Assembly: GCA_022821935.1 (NCBI GenBank)
Contig: JAJECR010000285.1
Coordinates: 1-22,446, forward strand
From: Candidatus Latescibacterota bacterium
Lineage (GTDB): Bacteria; JAAXHH01
Direction: 5' to 3'
DNA length: 22,446 nt
Of this stretch, positions 6,667-14,818 are shown piece after piece; the first letter of the stretch is position 1; each line of letters starts with the position of its first letter. Below the pieces are notes generated by a model. That model had not been told where the DNA came from, searched no databases, and saw only the letters and a list, made by a program, of their open reading frames with translations. The translations under genes and the position numbers were made by a program.

Positions 6667-8084
6667 AGGTCGTCGTGGTCGGCGGGGGCATAGCGGGGTT
6701 GAGCGCGGCCCACCGGCTGGCCGAATCGAAACGCCCCGGCCTGGAATTGACGCTGCTTGAGGGTTCGGATCGATTCGGCGGAACGATTCGTACGATCGAA
6801 CGCGACGGCTGCCTGATCGAACTGGGTCCGGATTCCTTTCTTGCGTCCAAGCCCTGGCTATCGGATCTCGCCGGACGCCTGGGCGTGGCGGACCGGATCA
6901 TCCCCACCGCGAGTACCCATCGCGGAGCCCACGTGGTCCATCGCGGCAGACTCCATCCACTGCCCGACGGGTTCCTGATGATGGCGCCCACCCGCCTCGG
7001 CCCCATGGTAACCACATCCCTGTTTTCGTGGACGGGCAAGGTCCGGTGCGCCCTGGACCTGGTACTGCCACGCGGCCCGGCAAACGACGACGAGAGTCTG
7101 GGCGCCTTCGTACGCAGACGCTTCGGAGGCGAGGTGCTGGAGCGGGTCGTACAGCCCCTCATCGGAGGGATCTACGCGGGAGATCCGGACACCCTCAGTC
7201 TGAAGTCCACCATCCCGCGGTTCCTCGAGATGGAAAGGCGTCACCGCAGCATCATCAAGGCCATGGTCGCGCAGCGGCGCACGGCCGCCGGGGGAGGTAA
7301 CGGGGCATCCGCCGGCAGCGGCGCCCGCTACGGAGCACTGAACTCCTTCGACCGGGGCATGGAAACCATCGTGCAGGCTCTGTTGCAGCATCTGCCAGTG
7401 GACACCATGCATACCCGCACTCAAGTGGCGGGCCTGAACCGTGATGGAAGGCTCTGGCGACTTTCCTGCAGCGACGGACGGCGGTTCGATGCGGATAGCG
7501 TCATACTCGCCCTGCCCGCCCGGAACGCTGCGGAACTGCTGCACGAAACCGATATGGATCTCTATGGAGAACTGGCGTCCATCCCCCACACGTCCTCGGC
7601 CGTCATGAACCTCGTGTACCACCGTTCGGACGTGCCCCATCCCCTGGACTGCTTCGGCTTCGTGGTGCCCGATGTGGAGGAACGTAAAATCATCGCCTGC
7701 ACTTTCAGCAGCATCAAGTTTCCGAACCGGGCGCCGGAGGGCCTTGTACTGCTGCGCGCATTCGTTGGCGGTGCCCGTCAGCAGGATCTGCTCGACGTCG
7801 ATGACGAAGAGATGCTCCGGAATGTACGGGAGGAATTGAATGACCTGATGGGTATCGAAGCCGCTCCACGGCATATCGCGCTTGCCCGGTACCCGGACGC
7901 CATGCCCCAGTATCTGGTCGGACATGCCCGGCGCATGGAGCGGGTCGAATCGTTGCTCGAACGCCACCTGGGGCTTGCCCTCGCGGGCAATGCCTATGGT
8001 GGCGTGGGCCTGCCCGATTGCGTGCATTCGGGCGAACAGGCGGCGGAACGGGTTCTGGAGATGGCAAAGGACGACTCCTGCTAA
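6663..8084 (+). CDS. hemY: Protoporphyrinogen/coproporphyrinogen oxidase, HemY type
   Basis: A 473-residue FAD enzyme. The N-terminal dinucleotide-binding motif VVVVGGGIAGLSAAHRL (residues 3-19) is followed by LLEGSDRFGGTIRT and a GPDSFLASKP segment typical of this oxidase. GGIYAGDPDTLSLKSTIPRF lies near 165-185, and the C-terminal FAD-contact motif is GNAYGGVGLPDCVHSGEQAA. HemY-type enzymes use O2 to remove electrons from protoporphyrinogen IX, or from coproporphyrinogen III in the coproporphyrin-dependent route. The substrate cannot be settled without the rest of the pathway. Its start overlaps the hemE stop in an ATGA arrangement, so translation is probably coupled. The presence of HemY rather than HemG or HemJ suggests aerobic heme synthesis. 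It is convergent with the SulP gene. Confidence 0.92.
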   Translation: MKVVVVGGGIAGLSAAHRLAESKRPGLELTLLEGSDRFGGTIRTIERDGCLIELGPDSFLASKPWLSDLAGRLGVADRIIPTASTHRGAHVVHRGRLHPLPDGFLMMAPTRLGPMVTTSLFSWTGKVRCALDLVLPRGPANDDESLGAFVRRRFGGEVLERVVQPLIGGIYAGDPDTLSLKSTIPRFLEMERRHRSIIKAMVAQRRTAAGGGNGASAGSGARYGALNSFDRGMETIVQALLQHLPVDTMHTRTQVAGLNRDGRLWRLSCSDGRRFDADSVILALPARNAAELLHETDMDLYGELASIPHTSSAVMNLVYHRSDVPHPLDCFGFVVPDVEERKIIACTFSSIKFPNRAPEGLVLLRAFVGGARQQDLLDVDDEEMLRNVREELNDLMGIEAAPRHIALARYPDAMPQYLVGHARRMERVESLLERHLGLALAGNAYGGVGLPDCVHSGEQAAERVLEMAKDDSC

Positions 8085-8106
8085 TTGACGCCGCCCGTGA
8101 AATTCA

Positions 8107-8131
8107 GGCATCGGGTTCCCTGCCGGATGCC
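8107..8131. terminator. Imperfect stem-loop between convergent hemY and SulP genes
   Basis: GGCATC (8107-8112) pairs with GATGCC (8126-8131), with two further inner G-C pairs after one mismatch. It sits in the 49-bp gap between the two stops, where a bidirectional terminator would be expected. There is no T-tract on either side, so an intrinsic mechanism is doubtful. Confidence 0.3.
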
Positions 8132-8133
8132 GT

Positions 8134-9762
8134 TCAGGCAGCTCCCCGGTCCCGCAGTAGCCCGGCTGCCGTTTTCCGGGCTTCCTCCATGTTTCCCACC
8201 TGCCGCCATTCCGGGATGCGCCTTACGACGTCAAAGGACCTCATCGTTTCCAGAGCCTCCCCCGAAAGTCCCAACACGATCGTACCGGTTCCCTCTTCTT
8301 CGGCCACCTCGAACAGTTGTTCAATCACCAGGGCTGCGCTGTCGTCGACATACCGGGTATCGGAGAAATCGAAGATCACGACCTCGTGTTCCCTGATGTC
8401 CTCACCGATGGCCACGACCAGCTTTCTGGATGAAGCGATGGTAAAGCTCCCCCTCAGAGAGACGAGACCCACCCGGGCGGCATGGGGTTCCGCGGCGGTC
8501 CGGATCTCTTCCCCGGAGAAAAACTCGCGATCCAGCAGCGGCACGGAAACCACGCTGTCGAGTTCCAGGGATTCCAGCTGACGGGCGTGGACCATCCCCG
8601 CGGCAATCAGCCCGATGGCCACCGCCGTGATCAGGTCGAGGAAAACCGTGAGGCCCAGCGTGAGGGCCATCACCACTAAATGTTCTCGCTGAAGGCGGTG
8701 GATTCGGGCGAGTACCCGCCAGTCGATGATGTTCCATCCGACCAGCAAGAGGATACCGGCCAGGACGGCATGGGGAACCGGTTCGACGAATCTGCCCAGT
8801 CCGAGCAGAATCAATAGCAGAACCATGGCGCGCAACACGCCCGAAACCGGTGTCTGTCCTCCCGATCGGATATTCGCCACGGTACTGACGGTCGCCCCCG
8901 ACCCCGGAAGACCGCCGAACATTCCCGCGACCATGTTGCCAATACCCTGACCCACCAGTTCCCGGTCCGGGTTGTGGCGTGATCCCGTGAGCGAATCGGC
9001 GATGAGGCAGGCGAGCAGACTGTCCACGGAACCCAGCAGGGCGATGACCAGCGCCGGTTGTACGGCATACAGTAAAAAGGACCAGGACGGCAACGGGAAC
9101 TGTGGTGCGGGCACTCCGTGGGGTATCTCGCCGATGACCGGTGCGTCGCTAAGCCAGAATACACCCAACACCGTGCCGACCAGCAAAGCCAGCACCGGCG
9201 CGGGCATGTACCGGCCCAGTCGGCGAGGCCAGCAGACCGCCAGGACAAGCGTGACCGCGGCAATGGTTACGGCGCTGGGATTTATGTTGTCCAATGCTTC
9301 GGGAAGGGATCGGATCGCGGCAAGTGCGCCGCCCGGGACGACAGGCGTTCCGAGAAAGGGAAGGATTTGCATCAGGACGATGATGATGCCTATGCCGGAC
9401 ATGAATCCCGAAACGACCACGTGGGGCGTATAGGCAATGTAGCGGCCCATTCTGGAAAGACCCAGCAGCACCTGAAACACACCGGCGAGCACGACCACGA
9501 TCAGCGCTTCGGACAGCGTGCTCACCTGGCTGGTGACGATGACCGCCATCGCGATCGTTACGGAAGGCGCGGGACCGGATACCACCGTCCTCGTACCGCC
9601 GAACACGGATGCGAAAAAACCGACCGCGATCGCACCGTACAGGCCCGCGGCCGCCCCCATGCCGGACGCAACCCCGAAGGCCAGCGCAAAGGGCAGCGAC
9701 ACCACGGCCGAGGTGAGTCCGCCTGCGAGATCACCTTTGAATGTGCCTGGATCATACTTCAA
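8134..9762 (-). CDS. SulP family inorganic anion transporter with C-terminal STAS domain
   Basis: A 542-residue SulP (SLC26-like) transporter. The N-terminal part has DLAGGLTSAVVSLPFALAFG (residues 11-30), GLYGAIAVGFF and the signature GGTRTVVSGPAPSVTIAM (55-72). About 12-14 hydrophobic segments follow up to about residue 420, including GSVDSLLACLIADSLTGSRHNPDRELVGQG-type sequence. The last 110 residues are a STAS domain, with VVIFDFSDTRYVDDSAALVIEQL as its core strand and helix. Members move sulfate, bicarbonate, chloride, nitrate or dicarboxylates, and the anion cannot be assigned by eye. The start appears to be TTG 9762, preceded at 10 nt by GAGGG; no earlier ATG fits the family N-terminus. 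It is the last gene of the five-gene minus-strand run, 52 bp after the aminotransferase gene. Confidence 0.92.
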   Translation of the reverse strand: MKYDPGTFKGDLAGGLTSAVVSLPFALAFGVASGMGAAAGLYGAIAVGFFASVFGGTRTVVSGPAPSVTIAMAVIVTSQVSTLSEALIVVVLAGVFQVLLGLSRMGRYIAYTPHVVVSGFMSGIGIIIVLMQILPFLGTPVVPGGALAAIRSLPEALDNINPSAVTIAAVTLVLAVCWPRRLGRYMPAPVLALLVGTVLGVFWLSDAPVIGEIPHGVPAPQFPLPSWSFLLYAVQPALVIALLGSVDSLLACLIADSLTGSRHNPDRELVGQGIGNMVAGMFGGLPGSGATVSTVANIRSGGQTPVSGVLRAMVLLLILLGLGRFVEPVPHAVLAGILLLVGWNIIDWRVLARIHRLQREHLVVMALTLGLTVFLDLITAVAIGLIAAGMVHARQLESLELDSVVSVPLLDREFFSGEEIRTAAEPHAARVGLVSLRGSFTIASSRKLVVAIGEDIREHEVVIFDFSDTRYVDDSAALVIEQLFEVAEEEGTGTIVLGLSGEALETMRSFDVVRRIPEWRQVGNMEEARKTAAGLLRDRGAA

Positions 9763-9814
9763 CAGAAGATATCCCTCGCAGACTCCGACGGATCATGCAA
9801 CGAATTCGGGCATC

Positions 9815-11152
9815 TCACCGCACCAGCCTTCTGAAAGGTTCCTTCTTCGGGTCGCATTCCAGCATTTCCGTCAGGTTGCCGCGGTCCAGGCCCGACTTGA
9901 TGAGTCCTAAAACCTCGGCGGCGGCTTCGCCCAGTTGCCGGATGTCTTCCTCCGTGTGCGCCATGGTAACCCGGAAGGAAGTGGCGGTGAAGATACCGCG
10001 GCGGGACATCTCCTGGACGAAGAGCGTGGATACGATGGGGGTGAGTTCCGGGTCGGGCAGATCGAAGGAGACGGCGGGATTGTAGGAAAGGCCCACGCAG
10101 GCTCCGGGCAGTCCCGCACTCGCGAAGGCATCGTTCATCGTGGCTTTGACCCGTTCGCCCATGGCATCGAAAAAGGGTTCTGAATCCCGTCGTTTCAACT
10201 CGCGTATCGTGGTCAGCGCCGCGGCCAGTCCCACGTTGTCACTCCAGTAGGAACTCGAGACGAACATCGAAGCGGCGGGCGCCATGGCTTCGCGGGAGCC
10301 CACGACGGCGCCCATGGCGTATCCGTTCGACATGGCCTTGGCCAGGGTGGTCAGGTCGGGCGTCACCCCGGTGAGCGCCTGGATCCCTCCGATACGCAGG
10401 CGCCAGCCGCAGGACACCTCGTCGAAGACCAGCAGGGCGTCGTGCTCGTGGGTGAGTCTCTTTACCGATTCCAGGTAGCCTGGAGGCGGCAGCTCGGATC
10501 GCGCAGGCTCCATCATGACCGCCGCGACCTGCCCCTCGTATTGCCTAAGCAGGTCCGACAGCATGTCCAGGTCGCCGTACGTAAAGGGGATGGCCGTACC
10601 CGCGAGGACCCTGGGCACGCCGATGGGCTCGATGCCGGCGAAGGGATACTCGCCGCTTTCGGGGTCGACCAGGTAGTTGGCGGACTGGTACCAGTCGTGC
10701 CAGCCATGGTAGCCGCAGAACAGGATGATGTCCTTGCCCGTGGTGCCCCGAACGATCCGGGCGGCCAGGGCACAGGTCTCGCCGCCCGCCTTGGCGTACC
10801 GCACCATCTCGGCGCTCGGGATCGTATCTACGAGTTCCTCGGCGAGTTCGATCTCCAGCGGGCCGTTCAGGGTATAGATACTGCCACGGTCGATCTGTTC
10901 CTTTACCGCTCCGTCCACCACGTCATCGGCGTGGCCCAGGATGATGGCGCTCACCGCGTTCATCATGTCCAGGTACTCGTTGCCGTCCACGTCGGTGAAC
11001 CGCGCGCCCTTGGCGCTTTCGGCGTATACGGGGCTGACGCCGTTGGCGAACTGGCTCGCCCGCCTGCTGATCAGTTGCGTCCATCCCGGAATCAGTTCCC
11101 CGGCGTGTTGATACATCTCCATCGATCTTTCCACCGAACGGCTGACGGACAT
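9815..11152 (-). CDS. Class III PLP-dependent aminotransferase (GSA-aminomutase-like)
   Basis: A 445-residue fold-type I PLP enzyme. The N-terminal GARFTDVDGNEYLDMMNA (49-66) is typical of class III. GYHGWHDW at 147-154 contains the ring-stacking aromatic, LLVFDEVSCGWR at 240-251 supplies the Asp that holds the pyridine nitrogen, and Lys272 in LTTLAKAMSNGY is the Schiff-base lysine. The overall pattern is closest to glutamate-1-semialdehyde 2,1-aminomutase-like proteins. The phosphate-cup region reads KAGGETCALAARI rather than the usual NSGTEA of true HemL, so a role in heme synthesis is not assumed despite hemE and hemY nearby. It may be an aminotransferase or aminomutase acting on a specialised amino acid or sugar. 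ATG 11152 has AAGGAA upstream. It lies 42 bp after the PhyH gene. Confidence 0.88.
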   Translation of the reverse strand: MSVSRSVERSMEMYQHAGELIPGWTQLISRRASQFANGVSPVYAESAKGARFTDVDGNEYLDMMNAVSAIILGHADDVVDGAVKEQIDRGSIYTLNGPLEIELAEELVDTIPSAEMVRYAKAGGETCALAARIVRGTTGKDIILFCGYHGWHDWYQSANYLVDPESGEYPFAGIEPIGVPRVLAGTAIPFTYGDLDMLSDLLRQYEGQVAAVMMEPARSELPPPGYLESVKRLTHEHDALLVFDEVSCGWRLRIGGIQALTGVTPDLTTLAKAMSNGYAMGAVVGSREAMAPAASMFVSSSYWSDNVGLAAALTTIRELKRRDSEPFFDAMGERVKATMNDAFASAGLPGACVGLSYNPAVSFDLPDPELTPIVSTLFVQEMSRRGIFTATSFRVTMAHTEEDIRQLGEAAAEVLGLIKSGLDRGNLTEMLECDPKKEPFRRLVR

Positions 11153-11194
11153 GTCGTCATTCCTTTCTGTTGCGAGGTGTTTTCTTGCGCCGGA

Positions 11195-12022
11195 TCAACT
11201 GCGCGGCCTGTGCCACGGCTTGAACAAGGCGCGCTGGTCGTCGTTCCAACGTGCGAAAGTGGATTCGGTTACATAGGGCGGTTCATCCATGGTCGCCTGG
11301 TTCTGCGACAGCATCCAGTAGGGCCCGTATCCCACGTGGATGGTCTTCCTGACCTGGCCGGACCGGTTTGTAACGCCGCCGTGACGCAGGTTTTCCGTGA
11401 ACAGTATGGCGTCGCCGGCCTCGACTTCCAGCGCGACCATGCCGGGTTCCTCGTCCGGATCGCCGCCATAGGGGCAGGGCAGGTTCGTCTTATGGGTGCC
11501 GGGGACGACGCAGAATGCGCCCTGGTCCCGGGATACGTCGTGTATGAAGTAGATCATGCGCACCATCATGCAGTCGATTCCGTTGACGTTGAAACCGTAC
11601 CGGTATTTCTGATTCTCAGGACGCATGCCGCCGTGAGATCCCGACTGGTTGCCACGGTACCGTATCCGGATCTCCGAGTTGTTTATCGTGGACCTGCCCT
11701 GGACGATCCCGCCGATGTAATCCATGGTGCGCGCGTCGTTCACCAGCACGTCGAACCGCTCGTCGGCGTTCCAGAAGTCCTCGATGATGACCGTTCTCCC
11801 TTCCGCGTTCGACCCGTCGACATGGTAGCCCAGATCGGGGTTCCGGTGATAGTTCGGCCCCCAGGGGCTGACCTTGCGGGGCGGTGCTTCCAGGTTCCGC
11901 AAAGCGTGTGCCTCCAGTTCGTCCACGGCCTTTGCAAGGGAAGACACCGATTGGGAATCCAGCATGTTTTCAATCACGATATAGCCCTGGCGGTCGAATT
12001 CATAACGTTCGGTATCGTTCAT
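11195..12022 (-). CDS. Phytanoyl-CoA dioxygenase (PhyH) family protein with HxG in place of HxD
   Basis: A 275-residue cupin-fold protein of the Fe(II)/2-oxoglutarate PhyH family. It opens with the family helix-strand FDRQGYIVIENMLD (9-22). The strand FIHDVSRDQGAFCVVPGTHK (159-178) and AGDAILFTENLRHGGVTN (202-219, distal iron His214) follow, with Arg225 placed to bind 2-oxoglutarate. The first metal motif should lie 45-48 residues before the PGTH turn. There one finds His130-Gly131-Gly132, not His-x-Asp. In this family that substitution is known from halogenases (HxA or HxG), but it also appears in uncharacterised relatives, so the reaction is open. An HVD at 67-69 is too far upstream to be the metal site. 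AAGGAG lies 6 nt before ATG 12022. The stop-to-start gap from the PstS-like gene is 9 bp. Confidence 0.85.
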   Translation of the reverse strand: MNDTERYEFDRQGYIVIENMLDSQSVSSLAKAVDELEAHALRNLEAPPRKVSPWGPNYHRNPDLGYHVDGSNAEGRTVIIEDFWNADERFDVLVNDARTMDYIGGIVQGRSTINNSEIRIRYRGNQSGSHGGMRPENQKYRYGFNVNGIDCMMVRMIYFIHDVSRDQGAFCVVPGTHKTNLPCPYGGDPDEEPGMVALEVEAGDAILFTENLRHGGVTNRSGQVRKTIHVGYGPYWMLSQNQATMDEPPYVTESTFARWNDDQRALFKPWHRPRS

Positions 12023-12031
12023 GGCGGCTCC

Positions 12032-12865
12032 TTAACTGCCCGTTTCCCAGAGTGGAACATAACCCGCCCGTTCTACGACGGCCTGGCCCTCGTCACTGAG
12101 TATCCAGTCTACGAAAGACTTGATTGCACCGCGCGGCGAATGGGCGATGTAGAAATACAGGTACCTGACCAGTGGATAGGTCCCGTCTCGCACCGTTGCG
12201 GCCGTTGGCAACACGCCGTCGATGCTGCAGGGCACCGTCTCATCCTCAAGGCCTATGCCGCCGTATCCGATCGCGTTCGGATTCCGCGCCACGGTCTCGA
12301 CCACCGCCCTGGAAGTGGGCACGATCCGGGCTTTCGCGCTGAAGACGGACTGCTGCAGCACGTTCCGGTCGAAATACACGCGCGTGCCTGAGTTCGGAGG
12401 CCGGTTGACCACGAGGACAGCCGCTTCCCGCCCGCCGACCTGCCGCCAGTTCTCGACTTTCCCCGAGAAGATGGCCCGCACCTGTTCGACGGAGAGATCG
12501 CGGACCGGGTTGTCCCGATGGACGTAGATGCTCAAGGCGTCCCGCGCCGTCAGAATGCTCATGCCCAGCGAACCGCGTCTTTCCAGCAGCCGCTTGACTT
12601 CATCGGGGAGCATGGTCCGCGAGGCCGCGCCGATATCGGTCTTCCCCGCGATCAACGACTCTATGCCGAACCGGCTGCTTCCGCTTTCCGTTTCGATATA
12701 CACCCCGGAGTGAGTGCCCATGTACGCGACCGCCCACTGTTGCACCAGCCGGTTCATCGTGGTCGAACCGGTGATTTTGAACCGTTCGGGGCTGTCCGTC
12801 ACGGGCGGGGGGAGCGTTCCGCACGCCGTCAGCACCAGGCAGGCTGTCGCTATGAGACGCATCAT
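12032..12865 (-). CDS. PstS-like phosphate-binding lipoprotein
   Basis: A 277-residue periplasmic binding protein of the PstS type. It has a short hydrophobic leader ending in the lipobox LTAC (Cys15 would be lipidated). The phosphate-loop motif ITGSTTMNRLVQQW follows, then ETESGSSRFGIESLIAGKTDIGAASR and later PNSGTRVYFDRNVL (family 'GSGT' loop). These are the segments that wrap phosphate in PstS. A complete high-affinity system needs PstC, PstA and PstB, and none lies in the window, so this is an orphan binding protein that may deliver to transporters elsewhere or act as a sensor. It may bind a different oxyanion. The start has two consecutive ATG codons (12865 and 12862) with no clear ribosome-binding site. 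It sits 19 bp after the M28 peptidase gene, so read-through is likely. Confidence 0.87.
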   Translation of the reverse strand: MMRLIATACLVLTACGTLPPPVTDSPERFKITGSTTMNRLVQQWAVAYMGTHSGVYIETESGSSRFGIESLIAGKTDIGAASRTMLPDEVKRLLERRGSLGMSILTARDALSIYVHRDNPVRDLSVEQVRAIFSGKVENWRQVGGREAAVLVVNRPPNSGTRVYFDRNVLQQSVFSAKARIVPTSRAVVETVARNPNAIGYGGIGLEDETVPCSIDGVLPTAATVRDGTYPLVRYLYFYIAHSPRGAIKSFVDWILSDEGQAVVERAGYVPLWETGS

Positions 12866-12884
12866 GGCTTTTGCACGCTGAGGA

Positions 12885-14543
12885 CTACCGTTTCTCGACG
12901 ATAGTACGCAGGCGCTCCATATTGTACCGGGACGGCGAAACCCACTGAGGCGGCCTGTAGGTGTCGGCCAGGGCGCCGATATAGGCCAGAAGGATCTGGA
13001 CGTGCTGCCGTACCGCGGCGCGGTTGATCGGCTGTTCGAGATCGTCGAAGGGCGTATGGTACCGCGACCGCCCCCAACTGACGAATACCTCGATGCCCAC
13101 CTCGCTCGAAAGGTTTCTGAACCGAATCCCCTCCATCAGGAGAATGCTGGGTATGCCCGCCTGGGCAAAGGCGATCTGGTCCGAAAGGGCAAAGGGGTCC
13201 AGGCCCAGAAACACAAGGGGAATCTGTGAAACCGTCATTTCCAGCTCGCCGGCCACCGCGTCCAGCAACTCTCCCAGCGTGGACAGGTTGGCGCCGACGC
13301 CGATGATGTCATCGAAGGTGTCGACGATGGCGAGCCCATCCACGTTGACCGCAGCCATGGTCCGATTCAGCGGGACGACCGGGTGGTCCAGGTAGTAGCG
13401 GCTGCCCAGCAACCCCTTTTCTTCTCCCGTTACGAAAAGAAAAACCAGCGACCTCCTCGGCGGCTCGGGCATGGCCGCGATCCCGCGGGCGATTTCAAGC
13501 ACGCCGGCACAACCCAGCGCATTGTCCGTCACGCCGTTGTAGATGGAATCCGCCCTTACGGGAGGTCCCACGCCAAGATGGTCGTAGTGGGCCGAGACGA
13601 TCACGTATTCGTCGCGCAGCACGGGATCGCTACCGGGCAGCACGCCAATGACGTTGGACGAGAGGAATTCGCGCTCGCGGAATCGGCCGACAAATCTGAT
13701 CTGCGCTTCGAGCGGGAAACTGCGCATTTCGTAATTCAGGTCCATTTCGTACACGTCGCCCAGGCTGTAGGCGGCATCTTCAAAGAACAGGGCGGCCCGG
13801 GCCGGGTTTACCAGCATCGTCATGTTCGAAGGTTCGACGTAAAGGAGCGTAACGTGCTCGAAGGCGAACATGTCCCTCCATTCGGGCCAGGTACGGCCCC
13901 CGTGTTCACGGTAGGACGGGATCATGATACTGCCCGCCGCGCCTCTGGACAGGGCGAGGCGCTGTTTCATGCCGGGAAGGGAATGGACGGTGGGTTGCAC
14001 ACCCTCGAAATAGTCCGGTTCCTCCGAGTAAGGCTCGCCCGACAGAAAAACCACGACCGCCCCTTCTACATGGACGTCCTGGTAATCGTCGTAGTCATAC
14101 TCCGGGGCTACGATGCCGTAGCCGACGAAGACAAGGGGCGCCGGCTGGGGAACGATGGTATTGTCCCCTGTGTCGTACAGGAGGTAATCGTCGAACAGGT
14201 CGAGCTCATATACCGTGTCCGCTACGCTGACCTGGAACAGGCAACCCGCAAGCGCGAGGCTGCCGTGAAGCGGTACGCGCTGCTGGTACGTTCCGTCCTC
14301 CGCACCGGGCCGGAGTTTGAGGCTTCGCAGTTGCTCCGCCAGGTAGTGCGCCGCGGTATCGGCGCCCGCGGTTCCCACCGCCCTGCCCATCAGCCGGTCA
14401 CTGCCCAGGTACTCGGTGTGGGACCAGATTCGATCGATGGACACTTCTTCCATCACCGTCCGTACCAGGGGCGACACGGCCTGCTGCGCATAGCAGGGCA
14501 CTGCGAGGAATATTGGCAGCAGCATCAGTCCATAACGCGGCAT
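12885..14543 (-). CDS. Secreted M28 family metallopeptidase (aminopeptidase)
   Basis: A 552-residue exported zinc peptidase. The first 20 residues form a Sec signal peptide (MPRYGLMLLPIFLAVPCYAQ, cleavage near residue 19). An inserted domain at about 130-280, probably a PA-type lid, precedes the catalytic M28 domain. The co-catalytic zinc residues are in order: His319 in VSAHYDHLG, Asp340 in NGVTDNALGCAGVLE, Glu374-Glu375 in VTGEEKGLLGSRY (374 catalytic base, 375 ligand), Asp402 in NVDGLA and the late His in SRYHTPFDD. Family members trim amino-terminal residues from peptides outside the cytoplasm. It is the first gene of the minus-strand run, preceded by a promoter at 14694-14722 and a leader of about 140 nt. 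The ribosome-binding site is weak (GGGAAA). Confidence 0.92.
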   Translation of the reverse strand: MPRYGLMLLPIFLAVPCYAQQAVSPLVRTVMEEVSIDRIWSHTEYLGSDRLMGRAVGTAGADTAAHYLAEQLRSLKLRPGAEDGTYQQRVPLHGSLALAGCLFQVSVADTVYELDLFDDYLLYDTGDNTIVPQPAPLVFVGYGIVAPEYDYDDYQDVHVEGAVVVFLSGEPYSEEPDYFEGVQPTVHSLPGMKQRLALSRGAAGSIMIPSYREHGGRTWPEWRDMFAFEHVTLLYVEPSNMTMLVNPARAALFFEDAAYSLGDVYEMDLNYEMRSFPLEAQIRFVGRFREREFLSSNVIGVLPGSDPVLRDEYVIVSAHYDHLGVGPPVRADSIYNGVTDNALGCAGVLEIARGIAAMPEPPRRSLVFLFVTGEEKGLLGSRYYLDHPVVPLNRTMAAVNVDGLAIVDTFDDIIGVGANLSTLGELLDAVAGELEMTVSQIPLVFLGLDPFALSDQIAFAQAGIPSILLMEGIRFRNLSSEVGIEVFVSWGRSRYHTPFDDLEQPINRAAVRQHVQILLAYIGALADTYRPPQWVSPSRYNMERLRTIVEKR

Positions 14544-14693
14544 GTGCCCGGTTTCCCGATAGAGGCGACGGGTGGATTCCCGCGGCCGGATAGCCCTTCT
14601 TTACCCGATCGATAGTGGCGCTTCCCTCCGCATGCTGTGATACTTCGGCATGGCATGCGTTTGCCGAGGTGGGTTCGCGCAAGCCTGTCATTC

Positions 14694-14722
14694 AAAATAA
14701 CGCAAGGCGGATGTCCTGACAA
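14694..14722 (-). promoter_or_regulatory. Predicted sigma70-type promoter for the M28-PstS-PhyH-aminotransferase-SulP run
   Basis: On the minus strand TTGTCA (14722-14717) is followed after 17 bp by TATTTT (14699-14694). The -35 box matches 5 of 6, the -10 box 4 of 6, and the spacing is ideal. The start site would be near 14687, about 144 nt before the M28 start codon. Confidence 0.5.
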
Positions 14723-14781
14723 TATGCGCGTGGTTTATTCGGCGTATTTTCTCGCGGCAGTTGTCGACCCCAATCTGGTAG

Positions 14782-14810
14782 TTGACGCGTCCGCCCGGAA
14801 TCTTTATATA
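14782..14810 (+). promoter_or_regulatory. Predicted sigma70-type promoter for the pnt operon
   Basis: TTGACG (14782-14787), 17-bp spacer, TATATA (14805-14810). The -35 box matches 5 of 6, and the -10 box 4 of 6 within a TATATATA run. Transcription would begin near 14817, leaving a leader of about 130 nt before ATG 14948. Confidence 0.6.
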
Positions 14811-14818
14811 TAGAACTC

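Noticed and set aside
9815..11152. Naming the class III aminotransferase hemL because of nearby heme genes
   Set aside because: The NSGTEA-type region differs, and the gene is on the opposite strand within another gene run.
11816..11824. HVD at residues 67-69 of the first PhyH protein as its iron motif
   Set aside because: It lies more than 100 residues before the PGTH turn, before the helix that precedes the iron motif in this family; H130 has the expected distance.
10442..12391. Very long open frame antisense to the aminotransferase and PhyH genes
   Set aside because: It is the mirror of two clear coding genes in GC-rich DNA, has no recognisable domain or ribosome-binding site, and spans the gap between them. 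Similar mirrors opposite hemE (5317-6645) and the second PhyH gene (19155-20492) were rejected for the same reasons.
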